Positions 35,258-43,508 of a DNA stretch of 64,000 bases are shown here, in pieces; position 1 is the first letter of the stretch, and the number at the start of each line of letters is the position of its first letter. The stretch is from positions 1 to 64,000 of the forward strand of contig JAQTTH010000010.1 in NCBI GenBank assembly GCA_028710895.1. The letters are read 5' to 3'. This DNA comes from Paludibacter sp. (GTDB lineage Bacteria; Bacteroidota; Bacteroidia; Bacteroidales; Paludibacteraceae). Both the position numbers and the translations under genes were made by a program. The notes beneath the pieces are model-generated. The model was given only the letters and a program-made list of their open reading frames with translations. It made no database searches and was not told where the DNA came from.

Positions 35258-38200
35258 TTAGTTAAGTATTACCTTTTTAGTTGTTGTTTTATTACCGTTG
35301 TTTACTGTAACTACGTAAACACCCGGCCTGAAACTGCTACTGATAATTGTATTGCTTGCAGTAATTTGCTGAGCAGACACTTTTTGGCCTAATGCATTGT
35401 AAACCGACACAAATGAATCGTTTATAGCACCTTTACAATTTACTGTAATCTGATTGTTAGCATTTTTATTAATAACAACAGCCTGATCAGTTGAAGCGTT
35501 GATACCGGTAGTAACGCCAGCCGCTTTAAATACAACACTAAAACGGGTAGTAGTTGAAGCAACATCCGAAGTGAACGTGTAGCTTGATGCATCAGTTAAT
35601 TCTTGTTCGGTATTCAATACATTGTCTCTCAGGTAAACTTTCATACCATCAAAGTTAGCAATTTGTGTAGCTTTGATTGAGAATGAATTAGACTGACCTG
35701 TTGTAAATCCAAGTGGCAATGTCTCTTCCGGAGTAACAACACTAAGACCATTGATAACTAACTTTTCAGTTCCTGCAATTGTATAGATTTCAGGAATAGC
35801 TGCATTAGCATTCGACATTTTTGGTGAATCGTAATCATCAAGACCATCCGAAGCATTTGGATTAAAATAAACTACTGCTTCATCAATGTTAGTTCCGTTC
35901 GAAACCTGAAGGCGCAAAACCTGTTGAGTTGCATCTGCCACAGCACGTGATTTCAATTTTAAATCTGATGCACCTTTATGTGAACGCATAGAGTTGCGGA
36001 ACGTCAATGTACCAGTTGTATCATTTGCCAAAACGGCAGGTTTAACGCGTACCCAGAAGGCTTGCATTGGTGGAATATTGCTATTTACTGTTTCACCATT
36101 TAAGCCTGTTCCAATTTGACCTGTGGCATTATAAGTATCAAATACATAAGCCGTAGCGCCTGAGTTCATAGAACGATACCACATGGTTGTTTCAAGGTTA
36201 GATTTCTCTGCAGCATCCCAACTTACATACGATGGGTATGGGTTGCCTACTAAATTGAAACCACTCTTAGTTACACCATAAGTGCGTGGTAATGTCACCG
36301 TTTCTTCACCGCTATTAAGTGCTCCTGAGAAAGCGACATTACCTGTTGTTACTGTTCCTGCCGAAATATAACCTTTCAACGGAAGTAATGAGCTTTCTGT
36401 TGAAAATTGGACAAAGGCTGCTGCAGGCTCATTATAATAATTAATTGTATTTGCAGAACTTAATGCCGAAGTGGTAGCCGTAGCAACCGGGCTTGAAACA
36501 TACCAGTTACGACCTGAAGTAAGATATTGCTGAACAGTTGTAGTTCCACTTACTGTTAATCCACTTGTTGTATTAGCATCTACAAATGTTGCTGTTCCGG
36601 TTGCATTACTATTAATTGCAAGGTTTCCATTTACTGTAAGACCATAACTGCTATTAAGTGTATACTTTACTCCCTGTTCAATAGTGAGATCACCATCTTT
36701 AGTACAGTTATTGTTAATTATAATATCTGTAGTTAATGTGCCTGGTAATCCCGCACTCCAATTTCCATATGTTGACCAGTTTCCTTCAGTATTGAAAGTT
36801 GTAGTCGTTGATGCAAGTGTTGCAAAAGTAACTCCAGCTCTTGCTGAATATTTTTCAAGTCCGGGTATACCATTATATGTACATGCTCTCACCTGGTATG
36901 AAGTATTGTACTTTAGTCCTGTAAAAGTAGAGAATGGATTAAAGTTTCCGTTACTCAAGTAGGAAGAATTACCATTATAGACACAATACCACCCCGATGT
37001 TTCAACCTGAGTACCTGAACCAAATACTGTATTTCCAGTGTAAGTTGTATTCGAAGCAACAGAAACATCTTCTAAAGCATCACTTCCTTCTTTGATAAAA
37101 ACAACAGTTGCATATCCAACATTTGGAGTGGTTCCTGATTGACTAGGTTTAATAGAGACTGTCGTAGTTGTTGGAAAATTCGTAGCTACTGTAAGTCCCG
37201 ATGTAACTGCTGAGGTAGGAACTACATAGTCTAATGAGGATAAAATAACGGGGTTATTTGTACTTGTTGTTGTTAAATAATTTATAATTGTATTATCTGC
37301 AGTTCCGTTATACGAGATGACCATAACCTGAAAATCTCTCTTTCCAGTCAATCCTGTAACAACGACAGATCCAGCTGAAAGTGGAGTAACTGGTCCATTA
37401 TATACACAATACCATCCAGAAGATCCAATTTGGCTACCGCTATTACCAAAAACAGTATTTGGAGAATATGCTGTATTTGCGCTTGGTGCAGGATAATCAC
37501 CTAAATTTGTACCTTCTTTCATGAAGACAGCCGTTTTATATCCATCACCATTTGTCCAACCCATTGTTATCGATGTTTGAGTTGCAGTCGTAGCAGAGAG
37601 ATTTATTGCTTGTGCAGAAGGAGTTGTTGTAGGACTTCCAATTGTAAATGTACCTTCAGTCGCCCAAGTTCCTGATACATAGGCAGCATCAACAGCCTGT
37701 ACGCTCCAGTAATATGTGCCATCCGCTAAGCCCTTGACATTTGCAGATGTCAGATTATATTTTCCAGGACCATAAATAGATGAAGTTAGGATATTAGAAG
37801 ACCCAGAGGTAGTTCCAATGCGTACATTATACGTCAGGCTAACGTTAGGCGTGTGATCATCAGCTGATGCTGGCATTGTCCAAGATATGGAAGCTACTGA
37901 ACCAGAAGGTATTGCGGTAATTGTACTTGGAGCTGAAGGTGCTGTATTTGCCGTTGCCGTTCCATTTAAATACACAATAGTTGCCGGAGTAGAAGCAGCC
38001 GCATCGCTATATCCAAAAGTAATTAAATCTGGTTTATTGTCTCCATTAAGATCCGCCCATACTTCACCTCCGTATTGTAAGCCTGTAAGTGTTAAGCCAG
38101 CACTTATAAATGTTGGTGTAGTGGTTTCTCCATTGTTTAAATACAAAACTGTAGTAGGTGTCGCCGTTGCCAATCCATGTATAGATAAATCCAAATCACC

Positions 38201-39241
38201 ATCATTATCATAATCTACAGCTGAAACAATTCCACTGCTAACATATGTTCCGTTAGATCCTAAAGGAGTAATCGAACCTGGAGCTGTACTTGTATTAGCA
38301 TATGTACCGGCTACAGTTGTTGTATTGATTGACAACTTAATTGCTGGAGCAGGTGTGCCTGATGAATTAATGTATGATTGGATGTAGTCAATTTTCCCAT
38401 CCTTGTTAAAGTCGCCATATACCATGTTTGAAGCCCTTGGTGTATTTGTTGTACCAGAATATGAAGTGTTTGTAAATGTACCTGTTCCATCATTAATGCC
38501 TTGGCCACCTATGTTTCCACCTCCATAAAATAAGTAATCAGGGTCGCCATCAAGGTCTAAATCTGCCATCAATGTTTGTCCATAAGCTGCTGCATTTGTT
38601 GGTATTGCAGAAGATGTAAAAGTGCCATTATTATTGTTCTTATACAGTTGAGTTATAGTAGTCCTTGCTCCTGATGAACCTGGGTAGGCTAAGGAAGTGT
38701 ATGTTCGTCCATGAATAAGCAAATCAAGGTCTCCGTCATTATCAACATCAGACCATTCAATAGATCCAAAATAACAACCTGTAGGAGCTGTAGTTCCTGT
38801 AAATGCAGCAGTTGTATTATTCGTAAATGTTGAGCCGGTATTTCTATATAAATACACTACGTTTGCTCCAGCAGTGGTACGTCCAGCATAGCAAAAATCT
38901 AATTTTCCATCTTTGTCATAATCAGCTACACCTATCATACCGCTGTTTACTGCGGTAGGGGTTGCAGGTGTTAACCAAGTAGCTGTTGCATCCGTAAAGG
39001 TACCATCTCCATTTCCAGTGTAAAAATTTATTATACATCCAGAAGTTGCAAAAGCAGCTGTTTGACCAACAACTAAAGCGTCAAGTTTTCCATCGTTGTT
39101 AAAGTCCGCAAACTTAATTTGTCCTCGCCCAATATTGGGCAATCCTGATGCGGTTACTGTTAACTGAGCATTTAGCATCCCAGTAGACATAACCAACATG
39201 CATAAAATAACGCATGCTTTAAATAAAGTAATTTTTCTCAT
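35258..39241 (-). CDS. FG-GAP/FN3 T9SS-exported surface protein
   Basis: 1327 residues. Signal peptide about 1-25 (ending GMLNAQ). Seven FG-GAP/VCBS-type repeats follow in about residues 30-430, each with a DxDxDGxxD-like loop, such as FADFNNDGKLDALVV, SDVDNDGDLDLLIHG and ADLNGDNKPDLITFG, suggesting a calcium-binding beta-propeller. A fibronectin-III-like domain (ITAIPSGSVASISWTMP) begins near 440, with further beta regions to about 860. The last 460 or so residues are the same C-terminal module found in the lyase and in the protein at 40662, ending in a T9SS type A tail (VSVYNALGQKVSAQQ, GVYVVTVNNG). It probably binds ligands at the surface; no enzyme domain is seen. Confidence 0.85.
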   Translation of the reverse strand: MRKITLFKACVILCMLVMSTGMLNAQLTVTASGLPNIGRGQIKFADFNNDGKLDALVVGQTAAFATSGCIINFYTGNGDGTFTDATATWLTPATPTAVNSGMIGVADYDKDGKLDFCYAGRTTAGANVVYLYRNTGSTFTNNTTAAFTGTTAPTGCYFGSIEWSDVDNDGDLDLLIHGRTYTSLAYPGSSGARTTITQLYKNNNNGTFTSSAIPTNAAAYGQTLMADLDLDGDPDYLFYGGGNIGGQGINDGTGTFTNTSYSGTTNTPRASNMVYGDFNKDGKIDYIQSYINSSGTPAPAIKLSINTTTVAGTYANTSTAPGSITPLGSNGTYVSSGIVSAVDYDNDGDLDLSIHGLATATPTTVLYLNNGETTTPTFISAGLTLTGLQYGGEVWADLNGDNKPDLITFGYSDAAASTPATIVYLNGTATANTAPSAPSTITAIPSGSVASISWTMPASADDHTPNVSLTYNVRIGTTSGSSNILTSSIYGPGKYNLTSANVKGLADGTYYWSVQAVDAAYVSGTWATEGTFTIGSPTTTPSAQAINLSATTATQTSITMGWTNGDGYKTAVFMKEGTNLGDYPAPSANTAYSPNTVFGNSGSQIGSSGWYCVYNGPVTPLSAGSVVVTGLTGKRDFQVMVISYNGTADNTIINYLTTTSTNNPVILSSLDYVVPTSAVTSGLTVATNFPTTTTVSIKPSQSGTTPNVGYATVVFIKEGSDALEDVSVASNTTYTGNTVFGSGTQVETSGWYCVYNGNSSYLSNGNFNPFSTFTGLKYNTSYQVRACTYNGIPGLEKYSARAGVTFATLASTTTTFNTEGNWSTYGNWSAGLPGTLTTDIIINNNCTKDGDLTIEQGVKYTLNSSYGLTVNGNLAINSNATGTATFVDANTTSGLTVSGTTTVQQYLTSGRNWYVSSPVATATTSALSSANTINYYNEPAAAFVQFSTESSLLPLKGYISAGTVTTGNVAFSGALNSGEETVTLPRTYGVTKSGFNLVGNPYPSYVSWDAAEKSNLETTMWYRSMNSGATAYVFDTYNATGQIGTGLNGETVNSNIPPMQAFWVRVKPAVLANDTTGTLTFRNSMRSHKGASDLKLKSRAVADATQQVLRLQVSNGTNIDEAVVYFNPNASDGLDDYDSPKMSNANAAIPEIYTIAGTEKLVINGLSVVTPEETLPLGFTTGQSNSFSIKATQIANFDGMKVYLRDNVLNTEQELTDASSYTFTSDVASTTTRFSVVFKAAGVTTGINASTDQAVVINKNANNQITVNCKGAINDSFVSVYNALGQKVSAQQITASNTIISSSFRPGVYVVTVNNGNKTTTKKVILN

Positions 39242-39624
39242 AAATAAATAGATTTAAAAAGGTGTTATAAATTTGGTTGTTTTTAAATTTCAAAATCAGG
39301 CAGACTTAAATAACTCAAAAGGATATTCCGATGAAATAAGTCAGGTGCAAAAGAAGTACATACAGTTATTTATTACAATGGAATTCTATTCATTTGTATG
39401 GATTATTATTCATTAAGTTAATGTGCAGTTTTTCAGCATGTTATGAGAGCAATTTGTGAGAGGATAAAATGTTGAGGCGGGTGGATAAATGTGTAACTAA
39501 AGAATTTGTAGTAAATAAGACTACGAAAAAAGAGGATTTATTGCTACTGATTTGTAGCTAGTTAGAACGGAAAAACAACCCCAAATATTCGGAAATGTTT
39601 TTCTGATTGAGTGTTGTTATGCTA
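39242..39624. other. AT-rich spacer upstream of the FG-GAP gene
   Basis: I see no gene and no clear Bacteroidota promoter here, although the promoter of the minus-strand FG-GAP gene must lie in it or further upstream. Confidence 0.4.
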
Positions 39625-39788
39625 TATGTGTTTTAAAAGAATTATTAATATTGAACTCCTGTAAATCTGTACTTTTTACAATTTAGTAAGCAAGTGAAGA
39701 CTCAACTGCCAGCGATATTTCATTATTAAGTTGTATTCGCTCTATTTTGGCGTGTGGTAATTGCTTTTAGTTGATTTTCTGTGTTCGT
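39625..39788 (-). pseudogene. Decayed copy of the small peptide gene
   Basis: The minus strand aligns along its whole length with the peptide gene at 40427-40600. The start codon has become ACG (39786-39788), there is a one-base deletion near codon 12, and the codon for Glu before LVK has become TAA. The LDNEIS region survives as a readable relic. It lies directly downstream of a decayed T9SS tail, the same order as the intact pairs. Confidence 0.75.
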
Positions 39789-39856
39789 AAATGATTTGTG
39801 TTTTTTTAGCGACTTATTGTATGATTTATATTGCTTGAAATATTTATTTTGACTAT

Positions 39857-40060
39857 TCAATTATTATCTTTTTAGTAACAGAAATATTTGAATTATTTAC
39901 AGTAATAAAATAAACTCCTACAGATAAATTGGTTTTGATTATTGAGTCGGCTCCTGCTATTTGTTTGTGTATTAATTCTTGGTCCGCTATGCCAAAAATT
40001 GGTATAGTTGAGTTATTGTATAATTTGCTGTTGATGCAATATCTGAGCTGAGGTTATTGA
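39857..40060 (-). pseudogene. Decayed T9SS C-terminal tail fragment
   Basis: The sequence from 39857 to about 40034 aligns with the 3' end of the intact gene at 40662, including the words ATTATCTTTTTAGTA and TTATTGTATAATTTGCTG. After that it jumps to sequence like 40966-40990, so an internal part was deleted. No open frame remains. It is the relic of a third T9SS cargo gene. Confidence 0.7.
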
Positions 40061-40127
40061 ACACAATTTGTATTCATTCGATGTTAGCGGATTATTCATT
40101 CTTTCAAAGCTTCCCGTAGTTGCTTGT

Positions 40128-40191
40128 TTGACCAGTACTGGTCAAGCTATTTGACCTATACTAGTCAAATATTTTGACCAATACAGGTCAA
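40128..40191. repeat. Palindrome array 4, three units at exact 23-bp pitch
   Basis: Three 18-bp palindromes with TTGACC and GGTCAA-like arms lie at 40128-40145, 40151-40168 and 40174-40191. The first, TTGACCAGTACTGGTCAA, is perfect; the others have central changes. Centres are 23 bp apart. The array lies between the decayed T9SS fragment and the strong palindrome terminator at 40291. Confidence 0.9.
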
Positions 40192-40290
40192 AGTGTCATA
40201 AACGAATTATGGTATCCTTGTAATAGGAACGAATGTGATCCTACGTGGTTTGTTTGCAGAAATGATGATACGTTATTTCTAATAGTAAAA

Positions 40291-40334
40291 AAGGAAGAGA
40301 ACTTGTCGGCCGACAAGTTCTCTTCCTTTTTATA
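40291..40334. terminator. Perfect 38-bp palindrome terminator after peptide 1
   Basis: AAGGAAGAGAACTTGTCGG at 40291-40309 is the exact reverse complement of 40310-40328. T-runs follow on both strands; on the minus strand it would end the transcript of the peptide at 40427-40600 about 100 nt after its stop. Confidence 0.85.
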
Positions 40335-40426
40335 GTGGTAGAAGAAAATAATTCATGCTGATTGAGTTAAAATACTCTTTCTTCCTATGCCTTTTTGATA
40401 GTCTTACACCTTTCGTGCAATTAGAA

Positions 40427-40600
40427 TCACATAATATTTGTTTTAAATGGATCATTGTTGAAATACTCAGGCATATTTGTATTTTTTACAAGTTCGTATG
40501 CCGGTGGAGACTCAAGGGCCAGGGATATTTCATTATCAAGTTGGATTCGTTCTATTTTAGGCGTACAGTAATTGCCTTTCAATTTATTTTCTGTGTTCAT
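40427..40600 (-). CDS. Small conserved peptide 1 (candidate modified-peptide precursor)
   Basis: 57 residues, opening MNTENKLKGNYCTPKIERI, then LDNEISLALES, PPAYELVK and PEYFNNDPFKTN, ending NIM. It is a paralogue of the peptide at 35016. It has one cysteine, near the N-terminus, and no signal peptide. It starts 61 bp after the stop of the T9SS gene at 40662-43295 and ends before a strong terminator, so it is probably transcribed with that gene. Retention of its last third and its middle, with changes elsewhere, points to selection at the protein level. Function unknown; a RiPP-type role is inferred. Confidence 0.75.
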   Translation of the reverse strand: MNTENKLKGNYCTPKIERIQLDNEISLALESPPAYELVKNTNMPEYFNNDPFKTNIM

Positions 40601-40661
40601 AATTTTTCTCTGTTTTTATTGATACCTAATAATTTATATAAATGAAAAATGATAGTATCAT

Positions 40662-43295
40662 TTAATCAATTATTATCTTTTTAGTAGTACTGTTAGTTGA
40701 ATTATTGACATGTACGAAATATACACCTGATAATAAATTGGTTTTAATTACAGAATCAGCTCCTGAGACTTGTTTACTCATTAGTTCCTGACCCATGGCA
40801 TTGTAAATTGTAACGGTTGAGTTATTGTATAATTTGCTGTTGTTCTTAATTGTTATTTGATTGTCTGCATTTTTGTAAACAATAACATCATTGTCAGCAA
40901 TCGTGTTAGTGGCTGTTGTTACTCCTACCGATTTAAACACAATACTAAATCTGTCTGCTGTTGATACAATATCTGAACTAAAGCTATAGGCTGTTCCAAC
41001 TGTCAGTTCCTGTTCGGTGTTCAGGTATTTGTCTTTCAGGATAATTCTGGTATTGGCATCAAAGTTATTTATTTCAGTTGCCTTGATTGAGAATACATTT
41101 GACTGCCCGGTAGTAAAACCTACTGGTAGTTCTGAATTTGTACTAACACTGTTTAATCCATTAATCACAACCTGCTCATTCCCGGCCAGTGTGTAAATTT
41201 CAGGGATTGCGGCTTTGGCATTTGACATTTTTGGAGAATCGTAAGCGTCAAAAGAATTCGAAGCGTTGACATTGAAATAAATAACAGCTTCATCGCTGTT
41301 TACGTCGTTTGATACCTGTATACGTAAAAGTTGTTGTTCAGTGTTCTTCAATGCCGGAGCTTTCAACGGATTTGCTGTACCACTGTGTGAACGCATACTG
41401 TTGTTTAATGAAAGTGTCCCACCTCCGGCATTTGCTCTTACCCAGAATGCCTGCATGGGTGCAACAAGTCCTGTAACCCCTATTGGAGTTCCAATACCGC
41501 CGGTTGCATTGTAAGTTTGAAATACATAAGCGCTTGATACATAAGTACGATACCAGATGGTTGTTAGCGTATTTGATGCAGTAGCAACGGCTTCCGACCA
41601 GGTAAGATGCGATGGATAAGGATTTCCAACTAAATTAAAACCTTCTTTCGTTTGTCCGCTTGTTCGGGTTAAAGCAATTGTTTGATTCCCCGTATTCAAT
41701 GCCCCGCTAAAATTGACTGTCACTCCTGTTTCTCCCACTGGTGCAACAGCAATGTATCCTTTTGCAGGAGTGAGTGTTCCGCTTTCGGTCGGCCACGGAG
41801 TTGTTGATCCATTAGGTTCATCGTAACTTACCATGGAAGTACCTGTAGTTGTATTTATTGAGCTTACTGTTGCTGCTGCTATCGGACTCGATATGTACCA
41901 GTTTCTACCGGTAGCCAGATATTGTTGCACATTCGTAGTAGTTGCACTCACAGTTCCATTATCTATAAATGTACCGTTTCCGGTTGCATTGCTTTGTATA
42001 TTAAAGGTGGTGGCAGTCAAAGTTTGGCCTGAGTTGAGTGTGAGTTTAGCACCCGGGTTGATTGTCACTGTTCCTGCAGTTAACGAAGTAGCAAGAGTAA
42101 CTTTTGCTCCGCTTGTTTTGGCAATAACCAGGTTGTTCATTGTGGCACCACCGGTGACATCAACTGTGGCATCGCTGCTTCCACTTAGTGTGATTGTTCC
42201 GCTTCCTGCAGTAAAACTACCAGCAGTTCGGGTCCAGTTTCCCTGAATTGTAAGATTTGGGGTATTGTTATTTAAAACCAACGTGCCACCATCAATAAGC
42301 AAATTACCGGTTGCCGTTCTGTTAGCGTTCAGGTTTACTGTGCCGGAACTGATTGTAATGTAATTGGGTACTACAGTAGTCGACCAGGAATTGTCACTTC
42401 CATTCACATCGTAGATTGCACCTGTTCCCTGATTAAATTTGAGAATCGCACTTGACCCATAAAAGCTTGTTGGAGGTGCAGTTGCTACATAACCTCCCGA
42501 TCCAACTTCTAATGTTCCTGTTACAGATGTTCCTGCGCCAAATGACGCACCAACATTACTGGATCCTGATGATTTATTGATTGCAATACGATCAAAATCG
42601 ATTGTACCTGCAATAGAGTGTATTGCATCTCCTGAACTTGGTGCTCCGGTAAATATAACTGTATTGCCTCCGGTACCATTAGCCCAGGTTCCACTATTTG
42701 ATAATGTTGTTGCAGAGCCAGCTGTTGATTTCGAAATTGTTATAGTTCTGGCAGTATTATCACTGGCAGTAAATGTTGCACCCGAATTGATAGTTAATGA
42801 ACCTACTGTTACCGCCTGATCAAGTGTGATATTGTGAGCAATTTTGAAATTAGCAGATTGTGACGATGGAACAGAGCCATCGCACCAACTTGAGGCGGAA
42901 CTCCAATCCCCATCTGCTGCAGTAGTTGGATTAACAATAAATGAGAAATTGGCTCCCCCATTGTTTAAATACATACTTCCTGACCAATCATCATAACCAT
43001 GAAAATAGCACAGGCAATTGTTTGAAGAGTTTATTTTTTGTGTAACCGACCAAACGCTGTTTCCTGAATTATTCCCACTATAATTCATTTGGTATTCTGT
43101 CCAGGTTGCACCGCCATCTATCGATACGCCTACTTTACAATGCAAACCTACATAATCTTGATTTTGCCAGACACTTAACGTTACATCCTGAGATGAAGTG
43201 CTCTGAATGTAAGATTGATTTCCCATCCATGAAGGGAAGGCATGCATAATGATTGAACAGGAAATGAATAATCCGAGTAAAATTTTCTTTTTCAT
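40662..43295 (-). CDS. T9SS-exported surface protein, unknown N-terminus
   Basis: 877 residues from the ATG at 43295, which starts a clear signal peptide (KKKILLGLFISCSIIMHAF); an upstream ATG at 43331 would put the leader inside. Residues about 25-125 (WQNQDYVGLHCKVGVSIDGG with WTEYQMNYSG) look like a carbohydrate-binding-type beta domain, unassigned. Residues about 130-400 are Ser/Thr/Gly-rich beta repeats. From about 430 is the C-terminal module shared with the two other giants, ending in a T9SS type A tail (VTIYNAMGQELMSKQ, GVYFVHVNNS). A TACATTTG -7-like box lies at 43329-43336 on the minus strand. Peptide 1 follows. Confidence 0.83.
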   Translation of the reverse strand: MKKKILLGLFISCSIIMHAFPSWMGNQSYIQSTSSQDVTLSVWQNQDYVGLHCKVGVSIDGGATWTEYQMNYSGNNSGNSVWSVTQKINSSNNCLCYFHGYDDWSGSMYLNNGGANFSFIVNPTTAADGDWSSASSWCDGSVPSSQSANFKIAHNITLDQAVTVGSLTINSGATFTASDNTARTITISKSTAGSATTLSNSGTWANGTGGNTVIFTGAPSSGDAIHSIAGTIDFDRIAINKSSGSSNVGASFGAGTSVTGTLEVGSGGYVATAPPTSFYGSSAILKFNQGTGAIYDVNGSDNSWSTTVVPNYITISSGTVNLNANRTATGNLLIDGGTLVLNNNTPNLTIQGNWTRTAGSFTAGSGTITLSGSSDATVDVTGGATMNNLVIAKTSGAKVTLATSLTAGTVTINPGAKLTLNSGQTLTATTFNIQSNATGNGTFIDNGTVSATTTNVQQYLATGRNWYISSPIAAATVSSINTTTGTSMVSYDEPNGSTTPWPTESGTLTPAKGYIAVAPVGETGVTVNFSGALNTGNQTIALTRTSGQTKEGFNLVGNPYPSHLTWSEAVATASNTLTTIWYRTYVSSAYVFQTYNATGGIGTPIGVTGLVAPMQAFWVRANAGGGTLSLNNSMRSHSGTANPLKAPALKNTEQQLLRIQVSNDVNSDEAVIYFNVNASNSFDAYDSPKMSNAKAAIPEIYTLAGNEQVVINGLNSVSTNSELPVGFTTGQSNVFSIKATEINNFDANTRIILKDKYLNTEQELTVGTAYSFSSDIVSTADRFSIVFKSVGVTTATNTIADNDVIVYKNADNQITIKNNSKLYNNSTVTIYNAMGQELMSKQVSGADSVIKTNLLSGVYFVHVNNSTNSTTKKIIID

Positions 43296-43435
43296 AAATA
43301 CTATATTTAAAGGTTGAATTAAGAAATACAAATGTATATTCTATTGGTATTGAATGTAGTATTTTTTGTGAAATAATTTAAAATATCTGTCGCAAACGTT
43401 TGCAATTCAGGTCCGAAATGTATTGTGGGGAAAAT

Positions 43436-43480
43436 AGAATAGCCTGAAGTTTATGATAAACATAAACTTCAGGCTATTCT
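43436..43480. terminator. Perfect 20-bp-stem hairpin after dnaX
   Basis: AGAATAGCCTGAAGTTTATG at 43436-43455 pairs perfectly with 43461-43480 around a 5-base loop. A short ATTTT follows on the minus strand. Confidence 0.8.
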
Positions 43481-43508
43481 ATAATTTCAAAATGACTTTA
43501 TGAAATTA

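Noticed and set aside
41833-42246. 137-codon plus-strand frame opposite the T9SS gene
   Set aside because: Antisense shadow of Ser/Thr/Gly-rich coding sequence; similar shadows occur at 36684-36962 and 37887-38213.
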